A stretch of 53,852 bases of DNA from CAZCTC01 sp964501335 (GTDB taxonomy: Bacteria; Chloroflexota; Anaerolineae; B4-G1; SLSP01), in the NCBI GenBank assembly GCA_964501335.1, contig CAZCTC010000054.1, forward strand, positions 1 to 53,852, written 5' to 3'. The notes under the pieces are model-generated. The model worked only from the letters and a program-made list of their open reading frames with translations. It was not told the DNA's origin and did not search any database. Shown here piece by piece: positions 9,026 through 18,494 of this stretch. A program made the position numbers and the translations under genes. How positions within the stretch are numbered: the first letter of the stretch is position 1; the number at the start of each line of letters is the position of its first letter.

Positions 9026-12000
9026 TTATTTGTTCTTTTTGACCTGATGGAGGACGAGGGCGGCGCTGGGGGTGTAGTAAGTATCGCCGGGATAGGCGGC
9101 CATGACGAGGTAAGCGCCCTTTTTCTGGAAGGTGGTAGTGAAGACGACCTGTCCATTGGTGAGCGTCTGGGTGTAGGCTTTGCCGTTGACGTAGTAGTAG
9201 AGGCTGCCGGTGGGCAGGGTGCCGTGAGCGGCGGTGACCGTCGCGGTGATCGTCACCATTTCGCGGGGCAGGGAGGGCGAGGGGGAGGTCACGACGGCGA
9301 GGGAGGTGGTGTCCTGGACGATCTGATTGAGTTCGGCGGAGCTGGCTTCGTAGCCGGGTTCGCCCGGAATGTATTCGGCGCGGATATGAGTGGTGCCGAT
9401 TTCATTATAGGTGGTTGTGTAGACGCCCTGGCCGTTTTGGAGCCCGACATAGGTGTATGCCCAGGGGAAGTTGGTGTTGTAGTAGAGTTTGAGGTAACCG
9501 GAAGGTGTGCTGGTGGCGGCGGTGACATTGAAGGTATAGGTAACGACATCGCCTATTTTAGCCGGGTTGGCGGAGCTGGAGACCGTGGTTACCGTAGGGG
9601 TCGAGATGACGGTGTAGATTATGGGCGTGCTGACGCTGCGGTTAAATCCTGCATTGTCCGGATATTCTGCCGTGATGGTGTAGATACCGGGTTTTTCAAA
9701 GGTGTAGTTGGTCCAACCGCGGCCGTTTTCATAGGACCCCCATATTTTGAAACTCTCTGTGCCCTTAGTAACGTTGAAGTGTATATAATAGCCAGTGGGA
9801 ATCCAGTTGTTGGCTGCTGTGACGCTGGCGGTAAAATCTACCCGTTGTCCAATCAGGCTCGTTGTCGGTGTCATTCCCATGCTGGTGTAGCTAGATGTGG
9901 TGGCGTATTTGAAGGTAAAAGGAAAGCTATAGCCATTATAGAACCGGTCGCCCCGGTATGATGTATAGATAGAGAACTGGTTGGGGTAGGGGAAAACCGT
10001 GGTGTAAACGGCCTGTCCATCGATGACTGGAAGCAGCGGCGAGTAATTGTTGTTAATCATGATGACTACAAACCCTTGGGGAACGCTGGCCGTACCGGTG
10101 ATATGGGCCGTGAGGGTGGTTACTTCTCCCACGACCGGGGTTTCCGGTTCAAAGGTAAGGGCTACTCCCGACGGAGATATCTTATCGAGCACGGCGTGAG
10201 TGATGGAAACGTCGCTGGATTTGTAGAGGTCGGCTCCATAATAATGGGCTGAGATAGTGTAATTAGCCGTCGCAGGACCAAATGCGAAGGCAAAATCGGT
10301 ATGTCCATTGACCAGGGTATGGGTAAAAACGGCGCGGTTACCGTTGTAGATGACCACCATGCCGGTAGGAATGCCGCTGTCGGATGTCACGTCGACGGAG
10401 AAGGTCACTTTTTCCATGGCGACGGAGGGTTCTAAATCGGCGGTAAGCGTTATCTGAGTCGGCGTGACGGGTTCAACAACGGTTCTGATGACCGATTCAG
10501 GGGCGGTGCTGGGGAACTGGAACTCGCCTCCAGGATAGCTGGCTGTTACTGTGTAGATTCCGGCTTCAGGGAAAACGAAGACAAAGGGGATGTCGGCGTC
10601 TTTGGCCCAGTAAGATGAAGGGAAAGTGCGGGTGTAGGGGACCCCGTTGACCTGAAAAACGATCTGCCCGCCGGGGAGATTTTCGGGCGAAGTGAAATGC
10701 GCCGTGTACGTAATGGGTTGCCCTACCTGGTAGGTGTCAGGCCCGTCACTCCAGAGGTTTAACATGGTAGGAATTTTGGTCGTCTGCTGGTACTGTTCAG
10801 TGTGAGGACCGTAGTTGTCGCTTCCCAAATATTCAACGGAAATGGAAGCATAGCCCATAGCGTAGAAAGCGGTTTCCAGAGAGGCGCTGCCGTTTACCAG
10901 CGGGCGAGTGTAATCTCCGTCGGGGAGATGGAAGACGATGTTGCCGTCAGGGGTGCCGTTGTCCCCGGTCAGATTGACCTGGAGGGTGACGTATTCTCCG
11001 ATCATGCAGGGATTTGGTGTAGCTGCGATCGTCATTGTGGTGGGGGTGATGGGGCGGTTGACTGTGTGGTTCAAGGTTGCGCTGCTGGGGCCGTAGATCC
11101 CTTCACCCAGATAATCGGCGGTGATGCTGTAGACGCCGGGGTTGAAGAATGTGGTGGTGTATACGCCGATGTTGTTGGTCAGAGTGACGCTGTAGATTTC
11201 GCCGTTATCGTTGTTGCGGAAGACGATGAAGCTCGGGAAGGTGACGGGAGGATTGGTAAGAAGCTGTGCCGTGATGGCTACGGGTTTCCCGGTTTCGGAG
11301 GGTTCGGCGTTCGCGGTGAGGTTGATGTAAGTCGGCAGCGAATCCGGCTGCATGATCGTGACCGGGACTGTGGTCGTAATGAGCGATGTGGTATTGCTGG
11401 CCGTGATCGTCGCGGTATATTCGCCCCAGTAAGGGTATTGATGGTAGACTCCGAAATAGAGTTGGAATGAGTCTATGGGGGAAACAGTCCCATCGCCGAA
11501 ATCAATCATGAAGTTGGTGGGATTGGCATTGTATTCAGCGTAGAATCGGACAAATTGTCCGAATGACATATCGCCCTCAACGCGAGCCGTCAGGTGGGTG
11601 ATGGGTGGTTCACTGATAACTTGAGAATAGGTGCTGCTGCTGGGGGCAAAGTTGGCATCTCCATCATAAATACAGTCGAAGGTGACCGTACCGGGGCCGT
11701 AATAATCTACGGCATACGTGGCGATACCGTTGGCGTCCAGGGGAAAGACGGCTGGCGGGTATACTCCCGGGTATTGGAACGCTACAATTCCTGTCGGGAT
11801 TCCTCCTGCGGCTGAAGTTACCTGAAAGGTATAGGTTACAGTTTCCCCTTGTTGGGAAGGATTAGCGGATGAGGTGACGATGACCGTGGTGGGATAGCGG
11901 ATCGGCGAGGTATCTTGCGTGACTTGTGCCAGGTCGAGGCCGGCGGCCTGCAGGATGCCCGGCATGGCGAAGAGGGCCAGCGTGATCAGAGCAATGAAAA

Positions 12001-12043
12001 TAGTGAAACGACGAAAAAGAACTGCGGTCTTTTGCTGTTTCAT
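9026..12043 (-). CDS. Giant secreted Ig-repeat (Big_3_5/PKD) protein
   Basis: A 1005-residue exported protein. Residues 1-33 are a signal peptide (cleavage near ILQA-AG). The rest is about ten beta-sandwich repeats of 90-100 residues. Nine follow the Big_3_5 pattern: a T-x-V-x-ANP-type strand, GxxVTYTxxV, PTGxVxF, then GxYTITAxYxGDxxYxxSSA (units start near residues 50, 235, 335, 425, 525, 620, 715, 815 and 910). One unit near 148-232 is PKD-like (IDFGDGTVSP). There is no catalytic motif, LPxTG signal or lipobox. It is probably a surface stalk, adhesin or matrix protein. It converges on another large secreted protein gene (6028-8829). The start choice gives a clean signal peptide. Confidence 0.88.
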   Translation of the reverse strand: MKQQKTAVLFRRFTIFIALITLALFAMPGILQAAGLDLAQVTQDTSPIRYPTTVIVTSSANPSQQGETVTYTFQVTSAAGGIPTGIVAFQYPGVYPPAVFPLDANGIATYAVDYYGPGTVTFDCIYDGDANFAPSSSTYSQVISEPPITHLTARVEGDMSFGQFVRFYAEYNANPTNFMIDFGDGTVSPIDSFQLYFGVYHQYPYWGEYTATITASNTTSLITTTVPVTIMQPDSLPTYINLTANAEPSETGKPVAITAQLLTNPPVTFPSFIVFRNNDNGEIYSVTLTNNIGVYTTTFFNPGVYSITADYLGEGIYGPSSATLNHTVNRPITPTTMTIAATPNPCMIGEYVTLQVNLTGDNGTPDGNIVFHLPDGDYTRPLVNGSASLETAFYAMGYASISVEYLGSDNYGPHTEQYQQTTKIPTMLNLWSDGPDTYQVGQPITYTAHFTSPENLPGGQIVFQVNGVPYTRTFPSSYWAKDADIPFVFVFPEAGIYTVTASYPGGEFQFPSTAPESVIRTVVEPVTPTQITLTADLEPSVAMEKVTFSVDVTSDSGIPTGMVVIYNGNRAVFTHTLVNGHTDFAFAFGPATANYTISAHYYGADLYKSSDVSITHAVLDKISPSGVALTFEPETPVVGEVTTLTAHITGTASVPQGFVVIMINNNYSPLLPVIDGQAVYTTVFPYPNQFSIYTSYRGDRFYNGYSFPFTFKYATTSSYTSMGMTPTTSLIGQRVDFTASVTAANNWIPTGYYIHFNVTKGTESFKIWGSYENGRGWTNYTFEKPGIYTITAEYPDNAGFNRSVSTPIIYTVISTPTVTTVSSSANPAKIGDVVTYTFNVTAATSTPSGYLKLYYNTNFPWAYTYVGLQNGQGVYTTTYNEIGTTHIRAEYIPGEPGYEASSAELNQIVQDTTSLAVVTSPSPSLPREMVTITATVTAAHGTLPTGSLYYYVNGKAYTQTLTNGQVVFTTTFQKKGAYLVMAAYPGDTYYTPSAALVLHQVKKNK

Positions 12044-12107
12044 TTGACTAGTCTCTCCAGAACTAAATGGGTTAAAGGGTTAATGTTGCAAAAAACAGAT
12101 GCTAGTT

Positions 12108-12135
12108 GTTATACTACAATTTTTATTTTTAGCAA
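12108..12135 (-). promoter_or_regulatory. Candidate sigma-70 promoter for the Ig-repeat gene
   Basis: On the minus strand, TTGCTA (12135-12130) and TATAAC (12113-12108) are separated by 16 nt in an A/T-rich stretch about 65 nt upstream of the start codon at 12043. The assignment rests on consensus match and position only. Confidence 0.4.
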
Positions 12136-12242
12136 GTGCGGTGTTAATTAATTTGCATACAAATAGGTGGTGAAATTTATTTTGAGTCCAATCGGGGATA
12201 AGGGCTTTCATCACAGATCGGGGGTGGATCTGGAAAAGGCCT

Positions 12243-12330
12243 ATGATTTCGGCGGCTTCAGAAAGCCGCCGAAATCATGAACAAACAAACTCTTTCTCCC
12301 TGTCCTGCGCGGCGCCTGTTAGAGGGAAAG
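12243..12330. repeat. Dispersed hairpin element, reverse orientation
   Basis: A perfect 16-bp hairpin (12243-12258 with 12263-12278, loop CAGA, apex TTCAGAAA) is followed by AACAAACAAACTCTTTCTCCC and a partly degenerate version of the flank (GCGCGGCGCC, GAGGGAAAG). Upstream it has the usual CTGGAAAAGGCC lead-in. It lies between the Ig gene promoter and the downstream end of the kinase gene 12655-14859. Confidence 0.75.
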
Positions 12331-12460
12331 TGATCGGTGCGGGTGATTTTCCAAAGATGTGCAATGCACTACGATCTTGCAAGAACAGGCGACTTGCTCC
12401 GACGTTGGGCCGTTTGAATCGACGTTTCCAGGGATAGAAAGTGCATCGCACCTTTGGACG

Positions 12461-12663
12461 GGCTATTTTCAGGACAGAAGGCCATGCAGGGGAGCACTCC
12501 GAAGGATGAAAATTCAGAGACAGATTTTAACGCAGAGGCGGAGAGCTCGCAGAGAGACGCAGAGAGGGATAAATTATTTTCTCTGGCTCTGCGTCTTTGC
12601 TTCTTTGCGTCTGTTTACAACATCTTCGATCTGCGATAAAAATCCCGGCTATTTTCAGGACAG
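12461..12663. repeat. Dispersed CGCAGAG repeat with 17-bp direct ends
   Basis: This is the gene-free stretch downstream of the kinase at 12655. It is an about 200-bp repeat related to 38341-38534. It contains CCGAAGGATGAAAA, TTTTAACGCAGAGGCGGAG, GACGCAGAGAG, then the complementary CTCTGGCTCTGCGTCTTTGC, so it can fold into a long imperfect hairpin. It is bounded by the direct repeat GGCTATTTTCAGGACAG at 12461-12477 and 12647-12663. The right-hand copy contains the stop codon of the minus-strand kinase gene. Confidence 0.8.
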
Positions 12664-14859
12664 CGGGAGGGTAAACCAGAAGCGGCTGCCGCCGGTGGGG
12701 AGGTTTTCGGCGCCGACCTGACCGCCGAGTTTTTCAATGATGCGACGGACAATTGAAAGTCCCAGGCCGTGACCGCGGGCGCGGGTCTGATCCAGGCGGG
12801 TGAAGGGGAGGAAGAGCCGGCTTTGGGTTTCAGGGGAGAGGCCCAGGCCGTTGTCTTCAATCCAGAAAAGACCGTAGCCGTCTGGTCGGGTTTCCGCGCC
12901 GAGGGTGATATGAGGGGGTGTCCCGCCGTATTTGACGGCGTTGCTGAGGTAATTGGCCCAGACTTCTTCGATCCAGGGGGCGTAACCGAGCGCGGTGGGC
13001 CAGTCGGTGGGGAGTTCGAGGGTGGCCTGGCTTTCGTTGAGAACGGTTTCCAGGCGGTGGCAGGCTTCCGTGAGGATATCGGCCATGTTGAGGGGGCCGA
13101 GCGTAACTTCGTCCATGCGATGGATGCTGGCCAGGAGCAGCAGCTCGTTGATGATGGAGGTCATTTTATGGCCGGTTTGGGTGAGGTTGACCAGGTTTTC
13201 GTGGATTTTTTCCGGCGGCATGCGTTCAAAGCGTTTTTCGAGCAGGGAGCTGAAGCCGATCAAACTGGTCAAGGGGGTTTTGAGATCGTGAGCTACTGTG
13301 TGAGCGAAGGCATCCAGTTCGCTGTTACGGGCTTCGAGTGCTGTGGCATATTCCTGAAGATGGGTGTTGGCGGCGGCGAGTTCGGCGGTCCGTTCGGCGA
13401 CCCGTTGTTCGAGTTCGGCGTTAAGCTGTTGCAGGGCGGCTGAAGATTCGCGGATTGAAGTCACCATGAGGTTGAAGGCTTCAGTGAGGAAGCCGATTTC
13501 ATCATTGTATTGAATGGGGACATCGATGTTCAGATTGCCGGACTCGACTTCTCGTACGCCGGCCTGAAGTTGTTCCAGCGGTTGGACCAGGCTGATGTGG
13601 AAGAAGAGCGGAAAGACCAGTCCGATCACTATTGAACTAAAGATTAAGACGAGAATAACCGGGAGTCCCTGACGGTTGATCGGTTTTTGTTGGTGTATGA
13701 AACGAGTGCAAAGGTAATAGATGCGTTGCGCAGAGGAAAATTTCAGAAGCGGCTGGAAATAGTTTTCGATTCCAGGGCGGAATGTAAAGAGGTTGGATCT
13801 TATGGCGATGGGAGGTTCCGAGAATTCTGGGGCTGGAAATAGTTGCGGGTCGCGTACAAAGTCAAGGCGGTACGTGTAAGCGGTGTTGATAACGATTGAG
13901 ATGGGGCGGGAATAGATGAAATCGATCTCTTCGGGGACATCCTGGGGGGCCAGCGTGCCGGTTTCGATTTGATTCTGAGCTATCTGGCTCCAGTCTTTTG
14001 TTCGACGGATAATTTCATCCTGATCGGTGGTCAGCATGAACTGGCCTAAGACGGCGACGGTGACCAGAACGGTGGTGAGCGTGCTGAGGATCAATTTGGA
14101 CATGAAGCTGTGGGGGGTGGGGGCATAATTAAGGTAGGTCAGAGCGAAGATGAATTGACAGCCCAGCATGCCGATCCCTAAAAGGGTTTCGTAGGTGGGG
14201 ATGGTGATGGGGATGAGATTGGTCAGGTGATAGAGCGTCGCCCAGAGGATGATCAAACCGACGCTGGAGAAGGCCAGGGCGAAGGCGCGCGTGCTATGGG
14301 CCGCTTTGCCGCCGGGGCGGCGCAGGGCTTCACCTATGGAAAGGGGTTGTCCTGTCTCCAGCCGACTGAAATCTCGGGTGCGGCGGCAGAGGATGATTAA
14401 GATCATGGCGGCCTGGACGATGATCACCAGCATATTGAGATTGCGGATCGCGGTGAAAGATGGGGTGTTATGACCGGCGATGATTTCCAGTCCACTTTGG
14501 AACAGGGCGAGCAAAATGGCGAAGATAGAGAAATAGAGAGTCCCCTGGGATTTTTGTGCGTCGTAGGCTGGAAGCGGGTAGGGCACCTGATAGGCGAATC
14601 GAATCAGGAAGGCCAGGGCAATTTGCAGGAAGAGATACTGCAAGGCAAAGAGATTCCAGGAGATCGTCGTATAGATAGCGGTCAGGATGAACTGGAAGCC
14701 GGCGATGCCGATTAAGAATCCTGTGAGGTACCAGGTGGCCAGGGAGCGTTTTGAGGTGCGCAGGATGATATGGACCGTGGAGATGGTCAACAGCAGTTGG
14801 GCCAGGTAAGAGATCCCTGATGATGTAATGTAGAGTCCAATAAGTTCTTCCATCGTCAT
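12655..14859 (-). CDS. Membrane sensor histidine kinase with HAMP
   Basis: A 734-residue sensor kinase. Residues 1-260 contain about seven membrane segments. They are followed by another membrane helix, an extracytoplasmic loop of about 110 residues, and a last helix (VILVLIFSSIVIGLVFPLFF). A HAMP domain follows (LEQLQAGVREVESGN, DEIGFLTEAFN), then a coiled coil and a HisKA domain with the phospho-acceptor in FAHTVAHDLKTPLTSL. The ATPase domain shows the N box (NYLSNAVKYGG), DNGLGL and GHGLGLSIVRRI. It is the second gene of an operon: its start is 10 bp past the stop of the hybrid kinase at 14870-17728. The AHDLKTP form (D for E after His) occurs in phytochrome-type kinases. No response regulator gene is adjacent. 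Confidence 0.92.
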   Translation of the reverse strand: MTMEELIGLYITSSGISYLAQLLLTISTVHIILRTSKRSLATWYLTGFLIGIAGFQFILTAIYTTISWNLFALQYLFLQIALAFLIRFAYQVPYPLPAYDAQKSQGTLYFSIFAILLALFQSGLEIIAGHNTPSFTAIRNLNMLVIIVQAAMILIILCRRTRDFSRLETGQPLSIGEALRRPGGKAAHSTRAFALAFSSVGLIILWATLYHLTNLIPITIPTYETLLGIGMLGCQFIFALTYLNYAPTPHSFMSKLILSTLTTVLVTVAVLGQFMLTTDQDEIIRRTKDWSQIAQNQIETGTLAPQDVPEEIDFIYSRPISIVINTAYTYRLDFVRDPQLFPAPEFSEPPIAIRSNLFTFRPGIENYFQPLLKFSSAQRIYYLCTRFIHQQKPINRQGLPVILVLIFSSIVIGLVFPLFFHISLVQPLEQLQAGVREVESGNLNIDVPIQYNDEIGFLTEAFNLMVTSIRESSAALQQLNAELEQRVAERTAELAAANTHLQEYATALEARNSELDAFAHTVAHDLKTPLTSLIGFSSLLEKRFERMPPEKIHENLVNLTQTGHKMTSIINELLLLASIHRMDEVTLGPLNMADILTEACHRLETVLNESQATLELPTDWPTALGYAPWIEEVWANYLSNAVKYGGTPPHITLGAETRPDGYGLFWIEDNGLGLSPETQSRLFLPFTRLDQTRARGHGLGLSIVRRIIEKLGGQVGAENLPTGGSRFWFTLPLS

Positions 14860-14869
14860 GATTCTCTGG

Positions 14870-17728
14870 TTATGATGCCGGGAGCGATGCTGAATCTTTC
14901 GTGACGAGGGGCAGGTAGACGGTGAATCGGCTGCCCTGTCCGACGGCGCTTTCTACCTGAATCTGGCCTCCGTGGGCTTCAACCAGTTCTTTGACAATAG
15001 AAAGCCCCAATCCGGTGCCGGGAAGTTGTTGCTGGCGCGGTTCTTCGCCGCGATAGAAGCGTTCGAAGATATGAGGTAGTTCACTGGAGGGAATGCCGAT
15101 TCCCTGATCCAGTACGCTGAAGGTTGCCCAGGGGCGTTCTTCAACTGTTTCGATATGGGTCAGAATGGCGATCGTACTGCCTTTCGGTGAATAATGGATG
15201 GCATTCTCAATGAGGTTATTAATGACTTGCGGCAATTTGTCGGCATCGGCGAGGGTATTGATTTCGTGCTGGGCCGGATAATATTCCAGCCGGATATGAT
15301 CGGCTTCGGCCAGGGCATGATGACCACTGACCGCCTGCTCGATCAGGAGATTGAGGGAGAGCGGCGTGAGCTGAAGTTCCAGCCGTTTCGCGTCGATGCG
15401 GGAGATTTGCAGGACATCTTCTACCAATCGGGCCTGCCGTTCGGCTTCTTTTTCCAGGGCGAGCAGGTATTGTTCGTGTTTTTCGGGTTTACTGTAGCGG
15501 AGCATCGAGGCGTAGAGTTTGATGGCGGTGATGGGGGTGCGCAGTTCGTGGGAGACATTGGAGACGAATTGAGATTTAATGCGGTCGAGGGTTTTGAGCT
15601 GGCTGATATCATGGGCGGCGATGACCACGGCGGCCTGATCCAGAGTCGGTTCTGCGATCGGCGCTGCTTGTAGTTGGAGATCCAGTCCCATCAGTTCCAG
15701 AGTGGTTTCGGGACGATCTGTGGCCTGGAGGGCCAGTATTTGTAAAGTTTGCCGCAGGCGTTCAGATTCCGAAGGCGGCAGCGTTTGGGTCAGCCAGCGC
15801 TGGGCCACGGGATTGGCTTCGATGATGTTGCCGGCGGCGTTGGTAACCAGGATACCGTCGCTGGCGCTGTGTAGAATGGCCTGGGTGCGGGCATATTCAG
15901 CCTGGATTTGGGCGGTGCGTTGGTGGACCTGGGATTCGAGATGTTGGGTATATTCCTGTAACCGGCGATAGAGATCGGCATTGACCAGCGCCGTGGCTAT
16001 TTGATTGGCGAAGGCCTGCAGATAGTGGGCCGTTTCCTGATTAAAGTGATGTGGCCGGCTGCTGTAGAGGTTGAGATAGCCCAGCAGCGTACCGTCGACA
16101 CGAATGGGAGCGCCGATATAACAGCGGGGGGCGGGGATGAGTTCCCGGTATACCCAACCAGGGTAGGTAAGGATGTCCCGAATCAGCAGCGGGACCCCGC
16201 GTTCTTTCATCTCTTGCAGGTTGGGTGTGGTGGCAATAGTAAAGGTGATTTCCCGAGGCGCGGCGTTTTGCAGATGCTCTAAATAACCGCGGGAACGGAC
16301 AATATGCGCCTCTCCTTCTGCGACCAGCATCACATTGCTGTAATCCGCAGGGACCACAAGGGCAATCTGTTCCAGAATGGAGTCGAGCACTTTATCCCGT
16401 TCCAGTGTGGTGTTGACGACCGCGACGGTGGCTGCCAGGGATTCCGCAAAGCGGCGTTGTTGTCGTTCGGCTTGATAGAGCTGGGCCTGGTGAATGGAAA
16501 TGGCTGCCTGGGTGGCCAGCAGACTGAGCAGGTCGGCGTCTCGGGGGGTGAAGGCACGGGGAATCTCATCCCGGACGATGATGACTCCCAAAAACTGTTT
16601 ACTCCAGGAAATCGGCACGCCGACGACGGCACAGGGGGGATGATGCTGATTGGGTGGGATATAGGCATTTTGGATGAGGGGGGTGTTGTTTCCCCAGATT
16701 TGACCGGGCAGACCTTCTCCGCGATGATGAAGCATTTCCGGGGGGGGGGTATAAGGTCCGTGGCTGACGGCTATTTGAAGGCAATCAAGTTCGGGGTTGT
16801 GCAGAAAGATTACACTGGTCTGACTGTTCAGTAGTTCGATTGCCTGAGTGGCGATGGCATGCAGGAGAGCCTGGGGTTCGATTTGCTTGCCGAGTTCGAG
16901 TCCTATCTGTCGCAGGGCTTCGAGCTGGGCATTGCGTTGGTGTAATTCATATTCGATGCGGCGCCGGTCGCTGATGTCGCGGGTGGTGGTCATCATTCCG
17001 GCGAAGCAGCCATTGGTATCCAGATAGAGACGGGCTATGCTTTCGGCCCATAGATAGGTGCCGTCGGCGCAACGGAGGCGATATTCCAATTTAACGGAAG
17101 AAATCCGCTGGCGAATGGCATTTTCCAGAATGAGCTGAATCCTGCCCCAATCTTCCAGGTGGATAAGATTAAAGGCCGGATGTCCGATCAGGCTTTCAGG
17201 GGGATAACCGAGGACGGTTTGATGTGAAGGGCTGGCATAGTGGATGATGTAGTTGGTGTTGACTTCGGCGATCAGGTCGAACATGTTTTGCGTGAGGTGT
17301 TTCAGGCGGTATTGACATTCCTCCAGGCGATTTTCAAGCAGGTGTTGGTCGACTTTCTGGCGATGTTGTTGGATAGTTTGTTGGATAGCTTGCGGGAGCC
17401 GGGCCAGATCAGCTTTGTTTTTGATCAGGTAATCGCTTGCTCCGGCGCGTAGTACCGCCAGGGCCTGAGGGACTGAATTTGTATGAGAGAGCACAATGAT
17501 GGGAATTCCTGACTTTAAGTCCCGGATAGATTCCAGTAATTCCAATTCCTGCAATCCAGAGAGGGTGGGATCGACAAGGATCAGGTCGTGCTGTTGTTGT
17601 GAGAGGAGATCGATCAGAGCCTTCAGGGTATTGCTTTCGGAGACGACATGGGAGGAGTTCTGCGTCAGGATTTCCCGAATCTGGGCGCGGTCTTCTGGAT
17701 TCGCGTCGAGGTAAGCAATTGTGTGCAT
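14870..17728 (-). CDS. Receiver-PAS-GAF-GAF-PAS hybrid histidine kinase
   Basis: A 952-residue soluble kinase. The N-terminal receiver domain (1-120) has phospho-acceptor D53 in LILVDP and K103. It is followed by a PAS domain at about 150-270 (LIAEVNTNYIIHYASPSHQT), a GAF domain at about 280-430, and a second GAF at about 435-600. A second PAS at about 620-720 has GILVTNAAGNIIEANPVAQ. The HisKA domain has the phospho-acceptor in NVSHELRTPITAIKLYA, and the ATPase domain shows NNLIENAIHYSP, DQGIGI and GTGLGLSIVKELV. The receiver-first order suggests its activity is set by an upstream kinase in a phosphorelay. It is transcribed ahead of the membrane kinase 12655-14859, a likely partner. Confidence 0.92.
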   Translation of the reverse strand: MHTIAYLDANPEDRAQIREILTQNSSHVVSESNTLKALIDLLSQQQHDLILVDPTLSGLQELELLESIRDLKSGIPIIVLSHTNSVPQALAVLRAGASDYLIKNKADLARLPQAIQQTIQQHRQKVDQHLLENRLEECQYRLKHLTQNMFDLIAEVNTNYIIHYASPSHQTVLGYPPESLIGHPAFNLIHLEDWGRIQLILENAIRQRISSVKLEYRLRCADGTYLWAESIARLYLDTNGCFAGMMTTTRDISDRRRIEYELHQRNAQLEALRQIGLELGKQIEPQALLHAIATQAIELLNSQTSVIFLHNPELDCLQIAVSHGPYTPPPEMLHHRGEGLPGQIWGNNTPLIQNAYIPPNQHHPPCAVVGVPISWSKQFLGVIIVRDEIPRAFTPRDADLLSLLATQAAISIHQAQLYQAERQQRRFAESLAATVAVVNTTLERDKVLDSILEQIALVVPADYSNVMLVAEGEAHIVRSRGYLEHLQNAAPREITFTIATTPNLQEMKERGVPLLIRDILTYPGWVYRELIPAPRCYIGAPIRVDGTLLGYLNLYSSRPHHFNQETAHYLQAFANQIATALVNADLYRRLQEYTQHLESQVHQRTAQIQAEYARTQAILHSASDGILVTNAAGNIIEANPVAQRWLTQTLPPSESERLRQTLQILALQATDRPETTLELMGLDLQLQAAPIAEPTLDQAAVVIAAHDISQLKTLDRIKSQFVSNVSHELRTPITAIKLYASMLRYSKPEKHEQYLLALEKEAERQARLVEDVLQISRIDAKRLELQLTPLSLNLLIEQAVSGHHALAEADHIRLEYYPAQHEINTLADADKLPQVINNLIENAIHYSPKGSTIAILTHIETVEERPWATFSVLDQGIGIPSSELPHIFERFYRGEEPRQQQLPGTGLGLSIVKELVEAHGGQIQVESAVGQGSRFTVYLPLVTKDSASLPAS

Positions 17729-17748
17729 TTTTTACCCTGATTTTTATT

Positions 17749-17835
17749 CATTTTGGGGGCGGTTTCGCAAAACCGTCCCCAAAATGGGCTTTTATTTCCT
17801 TTGTCTTTCGGGCTAACTGCACAGGTTGTAGACTA
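17749..17835. repeat. Hairpin repeat upstream of the hybrid kinase
   Basis: A 17-bp stem (17749-17765 with 17770-17786, one G-T pair) built on CATTTTGGGGGCGG is followed by GGGCTTTTATTTCC and the conserved downstream box TTTCGGGCTAACTGCACAGG. It lacks the TTCTGAA loop (it has CGCA) and the upstream box. It appears to be a truncated copy of the dispersed element. Confidence 0.65.
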
Positions 17836-17861
17836 TTGGTTTGTGATGCGCAGAGAGAATT

Positions 17862-18266
17862 TTATCGACTGCGTTCTGTGGGAAAGCGATTGATAATCAT
17901 ACGGCGCAGGTATTGGCCTTTAGAAGGGGCCGTGCTCAGTTCTGCGACAATATGCGGTGGTACATCATGATAGCGATAAAATCCTTTGTGCCGGAAGACT
18001 ACATCTAATGTATGTTCGGTCGGGTTGTAGCCGAAGGCCCGGATCATACTGGATTCGTTGGCGTCATACCAGATGGTCGTGGCTGCAGAGGAGATGGGGA
18101 TGCCCAGTTGTAGAACGTCGGCCAGCCAGGGGCCGGGATGGGCGATGCGCAGTTCAAGCAGCCGGCCGTCGCCGCGGATGACCAGAGTGAGATTGGCGGC
18201 CGGTAGGGTGGGCATTTCGCCGGTCAATTGAATTGTTAATGTGTCTGTTTGGGGATTGTAGTCCAT
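17862..18266 (-). CDS. Small DUF2283-KTSC fusion protein
   Basis: 134 residues if started at the ATG preceded by AGGAGGCAAAG; an upstream in-frame start would add 24 residues with no ribosome site. The N-terminal half (MDYNPQTDTLTIQLTG) looks like DUF2283. The C-terminal half has the KTSC pattern: SMIRAFGYNPTEHTLDVVF, then GFYRYHDVPPHIVAEL and S-x-GQYLRRMI. KTSC domains are small and proposed to bind nucleic acid or to accompany other modules; the function is unproven. It has no obvious operon partner, with hairpin elements on both sides. Confidence 0.75.
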   Translation of the reverse strand: MDYNPQTDTLTIQLTGEMPTLPAANLTLVIRGDGRLLELRIAHPGPWLADVLQLGIPISSAATTIWYDANESSMIRAFGYNPTEHTLDVVFRHKGFYRYHDVPPHIVAELSTAPSKGQYLRRMIINRFPTERSR

Positions 18267-18440
18267 TCTTTGCCTCCTGTATAGCGGGGGGCCTCCTGAA
18301 TACAGTGCAGGCGGCGCCGAATGGTTTGGCTCCCTCATACTAAAATGATATTCAGCATGTTGATTCCGTCAAGTAAGGATTTTTAGCGTTCCGTACAGGT
18401 TTTTGGTTTGATTTGTAACGACGCGCGGGAGAATTTTTCT

Positions 18441-18488
18441 TTTATATTTTTTTCGGCGGCCCGGGAGGGCCGCCGAAAAAAATATAAA
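18441..18488. repeat. 22-bp perfect hairpin with element flank
   Basis: 18441-18462 pairs perfectly with 18467-18488 around GGGA. The stem is T/A-rich outside (TTTATATTTTTTTC) and GGCGGCCC inside. It is preceded at about 18378-18430 by the element's upstream boxes (TTAGCGTTCCGTACAGG, ACGACGCGCGGGAGA). It lies between the divergent KTSC gene and the hydrogenase operon, so here it cannot simply be a terminator for a converging pair. Confidence 0.75.
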
Positions 18489-18494
18489 AACCTT

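Noticed and set aside
12461..12663. Insertion sequence
   Set aside because: The element has direct ends and dispersed copies but is only about 200 bp and encodes no transposase; it is listed as a repeat.
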